A stretch of DNA of 53,685 nucleotides from Saccoglossus kowalevskii (taxonomy: Eukaryota; Hemichordata; Enteropneusta; Harrimaniidae), in assembly GCF_000003605.2 (NCBI RefSeq), contig NW_003143815.1, positions 113,412-167,096 of the forward strand, read 5' to 3'. The notes under the pieces were generated by a model, which was not told the origin of the DNA, searched no databases, and worked only from the letters and a program-made list of their open reading frames with translations. The translations under genes and the position numbers were made by a program. Below are positions 26,001 through 40,300 of this stretch, piece after piece. How positions within the stretch are numbered: the stretch's first letter is position 1; every line of letters starts with the position of its first letter.

Positions 26001-26927
26001 TGGTTACTTATATTATATTATATTATAATATATTTATATTATAAATAACCAAGATGGCTCAGTTCTTTGTTCTAGTTATATGGTGACCAGATTTAATTTC
26101 ATTTGAGAATTCCCAATTATTCTCTGGGGATTGCGACATAATATTCTATAAATACGAGACGCAGTGGTGGGAACAACAAAACTAATGATTCAACACATTT
26201 TAGTATAGAATATATGTTACATATTACAACAATTGAACAGATGAAATGAATATGAGAAATAATTGGTAGAACATGAACAAATAACTCGACACATCTTCTA
26301 ATATTTTACGACTATTCTTACAAAAAAATAAAATAACTATAAAAAAACTAAAATATATAATTACATAATATCCAAAACATAAAAACTTGGAACTGAGAAC
26401 AGATACTGTATTTAGTATTGAACAATGGCAATATGTACAATTGTTTTTAATTTAAGGACAGAATTAGCGTTATGTAATTAACAGACAATAGAATTAATAT
26501 TAACTACATTCCCAATTGTTGTCAGGCTGACCATTGTGTATTTTCCATTAGAGCTAAATAAGGCATTTATAAAGATATGACTATTCCCCTTGTTACTTGT
26601 TCAACTAATATTCCATGTTACCTCACAAAGAAGCGTTTTATATATTTATGCTGAGAACTGCTGTGTGGGTATCACCTCTTATCATAACATCACCCGATAA
26701 TAGTATAATATTATCGCACAATAGTCTATGTAATGGTATTGTTTTCATATTAATATTAATAATATTAATCGTTCATGAAATTTACAAAACGTTATGTCAC
26801 AGCTAAATACTATTGTTCCCGAACAAACAATATCAATTGTCTTTGAAGATTGATTGCATCAACTAGGTGTCATCGACGAATGTCAGAGACTGCAAACTAA
26901 CTCTTGATGTATTTGTATTCTTCTTAG
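26001..26927. other. AT-rich stretch before the first coding exon
   Basis: Begins with a TATAT-rich low-complexity run (26007-26045) and stays AT-rich. No exon is seen. The bases just before 26928 form a polypyrimidine tract and splice acceptor (ttcttag) for the signal-peptide exon, so this is most likely the end of a 5' UTR intron. Confidence 0.5.
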
Positions 26928-26930
26928 GTG

Positions 26931-26988
26931 ATGCTCGTCTGGTTATGTGGAGTTCTCGTAGCATATTGGATATCTCCTGTCACTCCTG
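26931..26988 (+). CDS. Exon 1: signal peptide
   Basis: Encodes MLVWLCGVLVAYWISPVTP and the first base of the next codon, a good signal peptide with a hydrophobic core. The exon begins at 26928 after the acceptor ttcttag; an in-frame TAG in that acceptor means translation must start at this ATG. It ends at the strong donor ctcctg|gtgagt in phase 1, which fits exon 2 exactly. The 12.2-kb intron that follows makes this the least certain exon of the gene. Confidence 0.65.
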
Positions 26989-29900
26989 GTGAGTAGCAAT
27001 CCCAGTATATATTTAGATACAGAATGGTTTTGATGCTTTAAGGCAAATTTTGTAGAAAATAAAATTGTATTACGTGTTTCAATTAACATAATCATGTAAT
27101 TAACCTAATAATGACTAATGATTTCAATAGTATCGTGTGAGTGGCACGTTTCTTCTTCTTCCACGTATGCGTTTCTATGGTAGCTCATTTGATCAGGCTT
27201 TGTGGCGGTACACACCTGCAGCGTTTCGTGTCATTATCGATATGAGTACGCCTCGCGTCGGAGTCATTTGATTTATAGTTTTTTCTATAATTGAGTCTAT
27301 TCATTGGTGTTTATCTTGTCACTGCTGTTAGCATGTGGCGCTGACGCAGTTCTCCACGCTGTGTTGTTGCACATGCATTTCGTCAAGGGGTATTTTACTC
27401 GCCGACGACTAAATGCATGTTGATCGGTCTATCACCCTTCATATGAATTAATACACGACAGTGTTTACAAACTGTGTATTTTTTCAGACTGTGTAATAGT
27501 ATATTTATTACGATGATACAACATAGAACGCACTCGGACAGTACACGATCGAGTCGATCTCCACTTCGAGACGATGCTTGTCTTTGTACATACATAGTGG
27601 CATTCTCATAATAACCTCATATTTTACACATTACTATTAACGTCAACGTCACGAATTAGTTGCAATAAACCTACGTTTAGAGATTGTAGTTTAAATTCTG
27701 TACACACAGTGTCTCATTTACGATTACAATAATAATTATGTAGTCGATTCGATATGCAAAATAGAACCCTATATGGCCCTATATGATGGGCAAACACTAT
27801 ATGATTGACAAACCCTATATGATGGGCAAACTTACGTCACGTGACTGTCTCACAAGCGACGAGATCACGATAGCTCATGAGTTCAAGTGACATTCATTTA
27901 CGATATCTGTCACTTGTGTGCTCTATACCATGATGTACATAGATACAGCTGTCAAAGTGCAGTTCAGTTTAAGCATTTTACCAAAATGTATTTATGGTAA
28001 ACAGAATTCCATCTGTATAACACGGATATTGAAGGCATACCTGAAAGAGAGTCAAACTGGTTTGGAATGTGCAATTCTATGACATTCCATTTCACAATAC
28101 AAACCACAGTCGTTAAAATATATCGAAATGGACAGCATGACATTAATAAATTGCAATGCTCGTCCAAGTCACTGCAAATATAAATTAGGCCTTTATATTC
28201 CAAGAAAAGGGTTCTATCTCATTGACGTCGCCTTATAAATCATCTATTGTATATCCTTTCACAGATTGGTGACGTCCTTCAGTGCATGCTTATTTAAATG
28301 ACCGAATATGTTACCACGGCAACGTGCACACGGCACTCAATCACACACTGTAAGTCAAGCGCGGAGTGTTAATTGCAGCGCCATTAACTTTACATTTGCA
28401 CACCTTGACTTATTAGCGGGTGTATTCATTTAGGAGTTAACATGGCGTCAATTATTTGGTGTGGGGATAGTTCTGACCTTCACGCGGTTTTGATAACTGC
28501 TATAGTGTCAAATTAATAAAAGAGACAGCAGCTCGTTAGTGACATTGTGTGAGAACTTTCAATTTTGTCCTGCTTCTCGCTGCTTTCCGCCATCTGCCAT
28601 ATTTCAACAATGGAAGTTCATATATATATGGCAAATTCATATATATAGTAAAATTAATATCACACTCGCTGAGTGTTCTGGGATTTGTAATGCTGCACCG
28701 ACCATGCGGCCTTTTAAAATTACCGGTATAAATGTATTTGCTTCATACGTTTTTTTTATTACACATTACCATTTCAGGCTTGTTAGTTCTGACTCTGCGA
28801 GGGAGGGAAATAATGTTCCCTCCGTAGTTTGATCCGAAACCGAAGTTTTGTGCAGTAATAGAAATAACGAACATTCAATAAGAATGTGTTCTTTCTAAAA
28901 TTAGCAAGTTGAAATAAATACATTTTTATTTGAGGTCTATGTACTACGTCGTGACAGTGCTTCAGAAAAATATTATGTTCAGTACTTTACTTGGCGGTTT
29001 CAATCACATACGATATCTAACCTTTGCATCATTAGTCACAACACACCAATGTCTCGTCAGTGTTCTATTTTTTTTTCTCATTTACAAATACATAACTATG
29101 TAAATAACGAAAAAAAAACATTCTATATACATTAATCAATATATGTTAATACACAATGAATATAGAAGATACTGTAATAGTCATTGTATTAATGAAACCT
29201 CAGAACGATAATCTCTCCGTCAGTTTTACTCCACATCGTATCTGACAGTATTTGAATTATAACCTGACTTGATACTAGTATACAAAAACTCATATTTTTC
29301 TTGTTTCTTGACGTCTGATAATAGTATTACATTTTTCTTAATCCGGGATGAAACCTCAATATAAGCATCTGGGATTTATATGTATAGGATATTGAATAGC
29401 GTCGTTTCAAAGGCGTTGCTATGCGTACAGTGATGACGCGAGAATGTAAATAAATAAGGGTGTTATACAATAGCAGACACAGCATAACAAGAAGTAACGA
29501 CAGTCTGGTTACCAAACCAACAAATAATATACACACAGCTTACACACATACTTTAATACGTGGACGAATATGTGATAATTATTATTGCATCTCAAAGTAT
29601 ACATTCACTAAATGATGTCTTCTGCAGCAGTCTATATGCTAGAACCGTAGAACATAACAAGAGATATCGTGGTCATTTGAGATTATTATTATTACAGAAT
29701 TAACTATAAGATAACTACGTGATAGAGTCTGAATTCTGCTTTGACAACTCAGTGAAGGCACTGTGGCTAGCAAGCGACCAAGCTAGGTAACTTGTATCCC
29801 GTAGGCTGGGGACATAGGCAACTAATATAAGATACATTTTACGTTATTGAATTACGTTAAGAATTTAGCCTATATCTAACTCTTACACATTTCTGAACGA

Positions 29901-31294
29901 ATTATACATCGTACAAAGGGAATGCCTCTGCCAGCAACAGATTGTTAAGCAATGTGAATTGTGAATGTGTCTCGCTCATATGGTGCACCTCTAAACGATC
30001 GGTCATGCCATAGATTGAATCTGAACAATTTTGAACATTGCGATTTTAGGAATCTGCTTTTTTTATTTTTTGTAAGTAAAATTTGTTAAGGCTAGAGCAA
30101 TCTAATTACAATTAAACTACACTAAATTGAACCGAGGCGGTACCTGGATATCACTGTTTATATAAACGTTTGCTACACTTCGTACCGATTCCAGATTCTC
30201 CCAATTAATCAAACATTCGACATTATCTATGTATACAATTTAATCATGCGAGCTTTTTGTTTTGGTTCGCACAGATTATTAAATGCGCATGTCATGAATG
30301 CTTAATTATTATTTCAACACAGACACCATTTATGTAACCTGTGTTAAAATAACACACACAATCACTAGATTATTAGTTAAATAACACGTGACACAGTCCC
30401 TAATTATTTGAATAATTTATTAACTACAATTTTTGAATTAGTGTCACAAATTTGAATAGTAATTCTGTATACTTCAGGTGTTCAGATTGTATATGTGATT
30501 CATCAATTACGAATGAAACAAGCACACATGTTTTATATTGTCAATTTTAGTAATAAGTATATTGTTTACAAATGCTACAATACTGTGATACGAGAGAAAA
30601 CAAAATATCTCATTTGCTGTTACCATTGAATCAATACAACTTGAGACTCTGTATGTAATCAATTTCATTCTCATAAAAAAAAGGTATTACCGTAGTTCTG
30701 AAAATCATTTTAATGAGAAAACGAATGTATTTGTATTGCCAGGAATCAATTTCTTGAAAATGACATTTTAATCGCTTCATCATGATATATCTCATCCAAT
30801 TCCTTTTGCAATTTGTTATTAATATTTCAAAAGAATTATCCATATATAGTCTGCATAGCTAAATATAACACCAATATATTTTAATCTGGAAACCTTTCGT
30901 GAAGGTAGGCTTGTTCTTGAATAAATTATCATGTTTGAATCACGCAGTTACCAAACATTTCAATTGGAACCTATTTTGCTGTTGAGCTAACGGTTATGTA
31001 TTAGAGAATATGAGGTTATTACGAGGATACATCATGGAATGCCGAAATCCAAAAACTTTAGAACAGAAACAGCGAACTTCTTTGTGTGGAGTTCGGTCAA
31101 ATCCTGGTGGCAGCCATGTTTGTTTTACTAGAGGACGCTTACGCGCGTAATCATTCCATATTTGGAATTCGCATTTCCTTATAATTGTAGGATGACTATA
31201 CCCCGTCAAATATCACAAAAATACGGCACGCTGTAACTTATGGCGTTACGGTGACAGATGTATATTAATAGCATTTATAACAGTATGCATGAAC

Positions 31295-31336
<42 letters not shown>

Positions 31337-34300
31337 GGGATGTGTTTAGCTGCCCGACTTGTTCAGAAGTGAATACATTCATCATTATTCCAGTGAAAAT
31401 GTCATCAAATTATTTTGTTAATGTGTATGTCAGAATATGATTTTTTATTTGGTGAAATCCGACAATTTGGAGTGTAAATGCATTTAAACTATACTCAAAA
31501 CTATCTCGCGAATTTTGAATTGAGTCACTAATTCATTTCCCGTTTTTGTAACTTCCAACGTAGTTCACGTAAATGTTTCTTTGAGGATGAATACAATTCA
31601 GGTTAGATTAAGGTAAATTAAATTATTATTATATTTGAAAATGTGTTTAGGCTATATCTAATGGTTCAAAATTGGGTTGTATTTGTGACACGACTGACGT
31701 ATCCTCTACGTGAATAATTTGACAGAGCCCATTTCTAATGTTATTCTAAACCGTAAGGCGGTTGATTCCTTGAGGTGGTGTTAATGCAAATGATCTTCGC
31801 AAAAATTATTGATTACTAGTGAATATCTTGCTATAAGTAACCGACATTTATTCGACGTAACCACTGTCGCCTATGAGAGTATTGATTGTCGATTACTGAT
31901 CGGCAACAACCTATATCATAACACACAACATTCGACTAAGTGATGTTAATTTTTACAAGGGTTATGTAATTTTATCGTCAACATTCATGGAAATGTCACA
32001 TGAATGAAGTCACTTTAATAATCCTTCTCAATTCCGCTTGACGGGCACTCTAGTTCACATGTGCGCAAACAAGATGTCCGCGTTCAACTCGACGGTAAAT
32101 GACACCAATAACAAGGCAGTCGTGAGATAAGGTCGGTAAATACAATTGTGAACTGTTTTTATTTCGACAACAGCTTACGTGTGTCACCTTCTGGTCTGGA
32201 GTCAGTATTTATATAGGATCCCTAAAATTTATTTCTGGGTGACCAACTATCCCTATCCAAAGATCTTGCGAATATCTAAGCCTGTAGATATCATCCACTA
32301 TTGCAATAGCAAGGCTGTTATTATGGATTCCATTATAGTAGGCAAAGGAAATACATTTGAAGGATGTGTACGTCGCCATGCGCATATCACAGACATTGGA
32401 TTGTTTGCATGGAACAATGCACGTAAATTAAAATCGCCATAGGCCGAATAGTTTACTCATCCCATCGCACGTTAATCCATTTCCAATTGATTATCATTTT
32501 GAGACGGGAGTGTACTTTGTTGATGACATTTTTTTTAGTTTGTCATTTGATGAGTTTTTTTTTTTCTGACACGTCCAATTAACTTAATCATCTTTGTCAG
32601 AACCGAACACAGACTCGATCGTCTTATTTGACGCAAATAACATCGTCTGTGATCGCACGATTGGAAAACCGACATACTTGTTATCTGCACTCTAAACTTG
32701 TTATTGCAAATTCTTCTAGTAGTTTCATAGTACTTGTTCTACAAATAGTAAAATGCTATATATGTACGCATTCTGTACTCGTATATGAATCAACAAACAT
32801 GCAACCAACTAATGACCTTGCCAAATACAAGAATACATGGTTTAAAAAGATTCCTTTCAAATAACATCCGTGCAAAAAATTAACAATAACACGCATGATG
32901 GCTGCTGTATAAGTCTTCAAAAATTAGCTTCATTTCCTGTGGTTTTTGGGGGGCTTCAAGTCAAATGCAGATCCCATTTTAGAGACAGCTTTGCAAGCAT
33001 TATTTTTTTATGTGAAAAGACAATTCATTAGCGATCGATTTTAAAAGAAACTATACAAATATTTGTAGTTTCCTGCTTTACCGAGAATTGCACAATTAAA
33101 CACAGAATGAAATATTTACGAAGATATCACACATGAAAATGACGAAAACATTTTCTCCTTTTTCAATTTCCTCTTAATATTGTTATATACATTTTTTTAG
33201 GTTCACAAGGTCACTTTCAGCTCAAAACAAGTCATCTTCATTAGTTTTCATGTCATAAATATCATGTATAAAAATTAGCTTTCACATATTCTTTACATCC
33301 CTAAACCTGTTTGTACCAAATTTATATTATAGCAGTTTTTTTATCACACGAACTTGATTCTCAAATAGGTTTTTTTTCTTACCACTTTTAGTAATTGATA
33401 GCTGCATGAATGGCGATAACTGCCAATCATGAATCAATGTGTAGATAGTGGCATGTCATGATTTGGTTATAGTCAATTATTCACGCCTATTTCAATTTTT
33501 ATTTCCTTTGAGTCTACTATCAACGTCCGTTGGGCTTTAGCATATACGGCAATTAGACACAATGCGCATGTGTGGAAACTTTGGTTGTTGACAGTTGCTA
33601 TGGCGATAATCAATAACCGTCACAACTAACATATCTACTACGTTAAATGAGTTCACTTTTGAAATTATATTTCTGTCTTAGGTTTTATAGTTAAGTTTAA
33701 CAATTTGTTGTGTGATCCAAACTCATATTTGATTTTGTTCCATTTTATACATATGATAAGAATATAAATAAAGTGTTATCTTGTCAGTGTTGGTATATGT
33801 CATAATGTAAAAGTAAGTATATGACTCTGTGAATGTAAAGCCAAAAATTGGTAATTATAAAACTTTAACCTCGAACAATACAATATTTTCTGCCTCAACT
33901 TATATCAAAGACGACAAAAAAAATGTTTGAATGTATAAATCACATGCCCATTAGAGATAAACATACTCTATCTATGCTTTAGAATCGCATGTATCCCACA
34001 TTTCTCATTCGATAAAAGTATTGTAACACTAACATCACTACTTTGCTTTAAGCATTGAGATTCATACATCTTACTCCCACCGATTTAACAATGTATAGTA
34101 ATAAGGTCGTCACATTTCTTCTTGAGTACATGCCATGTAGTCCGTCTATTCTTCGCTCACAGCGTAATGTCACGTGTATGTCATTAAGGCAGAAGAATGT
34201 TAGTTTTCAATAGCGTTTGTAACGTGTACGATATATTACTAAAAGTAAAATTGACGTGATAAAAGAACTTGGTACTGTGCCTATCAAATGTGGACAACGT

Positions 34301-37300
34301 GAGCAGACGTTTTCATTCCTAATCGCATAAATAATTAATAATATGACGTAGTGCTCTGTGACGTCAATTGAACAAACGCTATTGTTTTCTTACTCGGCTC
34401 AACTCAAATTATGAATTCAAATACCAATTAGGTTTCGGTTTGAATTACAAAAAAAAAATGACACACTACGTACCCATTGTAATTGACCCCTACGTTAACT
34501 TAGTTAGTACAAAGAAGTCTCAACTTGTCTTCGTTTAGAGAACAATTTGTTATTAAACACTATGTAGATGTCGATGCCAAAAGCGGGGTGTCAACGATTT
34601 GGGATCTATTTGTATAAAAACCTCTTGTTTTTCGTCAGTTATTTGATTAACAAGGATTAATGCCTTTTTGTGATTTCATTTGCTTTTTCAGAGTAATGTA
34701 GTTTTATGTTGCTATGCCAAAGGCAATTTACTCAAGCAATATCATGCATAATCCCCTGGCACAGATAAAACGAGATTACTAGAGCTGTTTAACGTTTATT
34801 ATTACATCCCCAGTAATTGCAAAAACAGATCACCATTTCCATTTTCTATTTTTCCATTCCACAAGGGGTAATTTGCTTAAATAATTATGATAAATCACCA
34901 CATGACGTGATGGTGTTACGTAATATTGGATAAAAAACATATGCTATTTTTACTTTTTTTATTGTATTACACGTGATATCACTTGTTCGTGGAGATGATT
35001 GATGGGAGTGACTGCATGGGCTGGTATTATGCACGCGCCGTTGGTCACGAGTATCAAGTTGGCGTAATAAGTGGTATTATGTGAAAACTTTGTTAAATAT
35101 CATACACACCAGTGACGCTCACGAATCGTATGATAATTTATGGTTATTATGCGTGACGTCTAATCGCGTTTGGCGGTTCTCTAGTTACGGCCACCGATGT
35201 TAGGTTATCGCACAATAACTTTGCATTATGTCATAAATAAATACAATATGTGAGAGGTCCTAAAACCGTTTTATTGGTTTTTAAATTAGATCCGTAATAC
35301 CCTTTGTTTATTCTTAGAAACTGTCATGATGATCAATAACTATGTTGAAGGTTGAATATTAAACGGATGGTCGTCGGTGCCCAGGTCTGTTGTTGTGTGT
35401 TACATTAACATATATCTGAGCAGTGTACTGAAATATCATACACAGAACTGAAATTAATAATTTTGAATTATAACATTGAGTTGATATAATGGAAACATTA
35501 AAAAGTACGTCATTGTTTGACGAAAATGTTCACAGCTTGTCATAATATATAAACGTTTGCCGGATATGAACATAATTCGTAAGTCATGCTCATTGGTTAC
35601 AAGTCACAGCCGTGCCTCTATAATTAGAGCTACAATATCTGCTCATTAGATTAGATTAACGCGCGTTGCATATTAGTTGTCATAGTGACGTGATTAATTG
35701 ACACACCAGCATGATCATTTATTGGGCTATTTCTTTTTAATCTCCCAGAAGGTCTTCAATCGTGATGATCTATCTCTAGTTTCGCTTTAAATTAGGTATT
35801 AGGCGCACAAGGAATTAATTCACCAAGATACGCAATCCATAGTTCCGCCAGGCACCTTGTTCAATATATTTGAGTATGTTGTTATCAATAATCCAAATGA
35901 CAAGACATTATAGCGAGCCTAGCGACATCGTAATGAAGCAGTTCGTTCTTTTTCCATTTCAATCAGAATGGCTAATGACACTACGTAAAGAAGTGTCACG
36001 TTGTACGTCGTCTTATCTTAATCCAATGATTACTGCTGCTCCATTATCACTTTGTAGAACCAACTTACCTAATAATATGACACTATACATTACTCACATT
36101 ATGCCTAAATGTACTATATGTTGGCTTCTAGTGTGTGTGTGGAATTTTGTTCGATGACGCCAGCAGCTAACAGGCTTGTTGCAGTTGGACCATGACTTGC
36201 ACGGTCACTGTTTTTACAAACAAATTAGCGAGTCGAACGAATGAACAATCAAATATTTACCGGACATACAGTGTTGTGATGAACGTATATTTGAAGAACC
36301 GTTTTTAGTGTGGCTGTATTAGAAACACTCACTGCGAACAAGACAACGGATTACCTGCCGAACGTGATACGTGATACTAATGACAAAATCAAAATCATAA
36401 AGATCCATATTTGCAAAAAAAGGATTCAACGGTTAATAGGCTATTGCGTAATCGATATCTTTTGATTTTAATATTACACAGGATGATATATCCAGTTTAT
36501 TATTTGTTCATATTATAAGGCATACATAATAACTGTGTATTTTAATGTGAATCAGCATTGTTTACTGACAGATAAAAGATAAAACTTATTCACTAACCTG
36601 CCACACAAACAATATGTACATCTAATTTAGGTTAGATATTGTTATAATCACAGTCTGCATAGCAGGGGGATGAGAAAGAGTCATGTCTTTTGATAGACCA
36701 CGATTCTCGTAATTAATTATGCTGTATACTGCGCGTTCTAGATTTCGTATACAAAGTCTAGGGCTAACACGCTCTTCATGGAACATGAAGATTAGATGAG
36801 CGAGGCGCATGACTCAACCAATTTTACTTTATGGGGCATTACCAACTATTTCCGCATATAATCAGAGCGAAAACATCACTATCAACATTGATCACAGTCG
36901 TCTATTGAAGTTGATAATCAACACAAATGTTAAATAGTACAGAACTAAATGTTCAATAAAACAAATCATGGATCAGAGCTTCAGATGATATAAAATAGGA
37001 AGTTTTGACATGTATTGTTCTGAAAATCACTTCATTTCACAATTTAGTTTGCAAATTATTATGCACATAACACCGGTAATGAAGTGTTCAGACAGATATT
37101 TCATAAATATCGACAACTACTTTATTATCATCATACTGCGCAATAGTTGCACATAATGAACTGTTGTGGTTTAACCCAAATTTCCAAACAACAACGATTT
37201 GGAAAACGTTACATCAAACATTCTGATTTATTCTGTTCTTATTCTGATTCGCCTGTGTTTCCTATTCCCGTATATGGAGTATATATTACAATGCTGTCGA

Positions 37301-40300
37301 AACACGTGTATAATTCTGTTAGCGCAATGAGACGATTCATAATACCATGTACAATACGAGATGTCTTCCATCTATGTTGCTGTCAACCGACTTACTGAAC
37401 ACACATTGAACTTCTGTCAATTAATAATACTACTTAAATAAACATCAAAAAACTGTTGTGTTGGGCTGGATATGGTGTTGTAAAGTCTGTCACAAAGTAA
37501 AGAATTATTTGGGAAGGCTTAAACTTTGGCTTCTATTTGGTGTATCTATAATGTTTTTGTTAATAAGGACCTAATCTATTTTTCTATGGCCATATCCACA
37601 AATCATTGCAGTTTTTTGTAGTTGACATCGTTGAACATTACACACAATAATATACACACATAATAGCAAAACAACGACAACGACATTTTGCAGGTTTCCT
37701 GAGATAGCATATGTGTAAAGCGCATTACAGCGAATCAAGGAATATACTCACTACATGATGAGCATCATCAACACAAGTTATTTATTGTGTAGTCACGTGA
37801 ATAATATTATTACGATGAACAAGCAGTCAGTAAAATGTATACAATAAATTACGTTGCTAAAATATCAGTATGTTTTAATCAATCACTTTTGAATTTTGAA
37901 TGGTAAAATAGAAGTTTAGTGATTTGCAAATGTTCAATGTTAACTTCTTACAATGGAAGGAATTCTTTCAAAAAATTAAAGTAAATCTCAACTGAAATCC
38001 TTGTGGTGTTTCTATTCTAGAAAACTTTACATCACATTACTAACATATTCTATTATTTGTTTTAATTAAACAATGAACCTAATATGTATCACAGTGATAA
38101 TAAATATTACCATATGATATAGTGAGCATGTTTTTAATATAATATTGGTAGGGTTTGATATGAAATAAACAGTATTTATTTTGTTAATACTTTACTCACC
38201 GACCATCATCCAAATCGCATCCCATATTAATAAAAAGACAGACTCTCATGTTGGTTGTATGTAAGTATTTGTATGCAGTGCAGCTTCAACATGTGACTAT
38301 ACTAATATATTCCATTTCCTTCTGTGTGTTTTTTAAACCAATCGTTCCATTACATACATTACTTATGTTCCAAGTGACGCGTTTATTTTACAATTATGAT
38401 TATCTCTCTTTAAAAGCATAGTCCATTATCCACGATGTTTTGTTTGTTTTTGAAGTATACATGATTTATTGGAGAGGTTTTAGTGGTAATTGTTAACGTC
38501 TTGTCATTGATTATATATGAACTGAGCCTTGATAAGGACTTTATCATAAAATGGTGCATGGTGTAATTCATTATAATTTGTATTGCTCGAAAAACCTCTT
38601 TTTTCAACTACAGTGAATACAGGGGGCCTTTAACAGTGACAAATTTTACATTCAGTTATTTTGAATTAAATGAAAATGGAATTCGCCTTTGATTGAATTT
38701 TACCTGTGATCATGAAAACGAAGCTAATGTGAAAAGAAATTAATAAAATGTCGTATGTATATAGAGGTAGCGGTCAAATCATAACAATACACTGCCTCGG
38801 TGAAAATTCATAAACTGACATGAGTCTTTGTGGCGGATTTGTAGTTGCAAGTTCGTTTATGCGACAACTACACAAGGGTAGAAGGGTCATAAAAGTGATT
38901 TGCATATGAAGACTCAAACAAACATGTTGACTTGGTTCCTTTAACATGGCAGCGACGTTTCTTTGAGCTGCTCAAGTAGTATTGAGAAGTAATTTGCCTG
39001 ACGTTTAGTTTTGTAAATGTGTTCACCAGTGCATTACGTGCGTATTAAGGAAGCAATTATTTGCCGTAAAGTTCTCTTCATTGTAGAAACGATATGCTCT
39101 ATTTAACAGCCATTGTTGTTATGACAACTGATCTGTTTCTCTTCACAGTAACTGAAGCAAGTACGGCAACGCCAGTATCAACAACTGACACTTTAACAAC
39201 ACCGACATGCGCAGAAGAGACCGTGGGCAGTTATGAGTGGCCAGCTACAGAGATAGGTGCAAACGCCACACTATTGTGCCCAGGAAGCACTGAAGGTAGG
39301 TATAAAATTGCCTAATGTGACATGCTAATATTATAGAGACGATACGATACGTTACGTACTTGATTAACGCAAACCAGACAGATTAGACTAACATGTTGAA
39401 GCCAGATATTTTCGTAATAAACGTTACACAACATTCACAGCCCTTATTTTTTCTAAATGTGATCATTTTATTTCACACTGGTCTGTGCCATGCGGTTAGA
39501 TATTTTCTAATAATAACATGGCACTTTTATATTATATTGCCAAGATCTATAAATAAGGATACACATCTTTGATAATGTGACATTATTTTCGTATGTGTGC
39601 ACATTTGTTAATGCTACAGTATAATCAATCTGCATTTCGTTCAATACGCCCAAGATATGTTGCGAATAGTTCTTTTTGTGCCAGGCGAGAGTTCCGGGCA
39701 TTGAATGTCACTGTTGTCTCTCCTGACTTTTTTTGTGCATGTTCATATATTTATGTGTGGGACTACACGTGGGCTCTGGGGCCATCTTTCTATCAAATGG
39801 CAATTTAATGCGCTATCCTGGCATCAACCAGGCTCAGTCGAACACAAGCACCTGCGGACCTTAACCTGTGGCACACTCGTCCAAGGTAGCTTGAGGTTGG
39901 ATTTTAACTTGGGTCTACCGATCATGAGTCTGATGCGACAACCACTAAGCTACCAGTGGCCGCTTACCATGTTGCGAATAGGTGACCACTTACTAACATT
40001 ATTGCGCATGACTTAGTCAAAGTTTAATTGTAATCTGTCCTAAAAGTTCTTACACGTTGTCGTGAATTTGAATCAACCCAACAAGCAAAGTTCATTGACG
40101 TGATATCTCATGCCAAGCGAAGCGAATCTATCCCAGTAAAACCACAATGACCGTGGTAATAGTGTTTAATGATGCTATGAATACACAAATTCACAGGAAC
40201 TTGCACTATTGTTACCTTCAATAAATACACTAATCTGAGTATATTTATGTGCATGATGCTTGGGAGTACAGACCAACCATATCAATGTCATGTACTCAAA

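Larger units (their letters stand above)
26989..39148 (+). other. Intron 1 (12.2 kb), no further exon confirmed
   Basis: Holds an X-box-like site (28310-28323), a minisatellite (27777-27831), a TA microsatellite (31296-31335), a weak X-box-like site (33594-33607) and one dispersed-repeat copy (36721-36873). Because both flanking exons have phase 1 ends, any symmetrical phase 1-1 cassette could lie here unseen. An 89-codon plus frame after an acceptor-like site at 32176 is the only candidate noticed, and it is weak. Confidence 0.55.

Noticed and set aside
27132-27272. 46-codon plus frame after exon 1 as exon 2
   Set aside because: No clean acceptor or donor in phase 1 and no recognisable domain.
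30994-31209. Minus-strand frame containing LPPGFD
   Set aside because: The string comes from reading a tRNA B-box-like ggtcaaatcc (31095-31104) backwards. There is no A-box nearby, so I call neither a gene nor a SINE.
31258-31440. 60-codon frame across the TA microsatellite
   Set aside because: Its Tyr-Ile run is just the translated TA repeat.
39885-39954. Intact 70-nt tRNA gene with perfect ggtagct/agctacc ends
   Set aside because: The ends pair, but relative to the A-box they are in the wrong register for an acceptor stem, and the D, anticodon and T stems do not pair. A SINE head explains it better.
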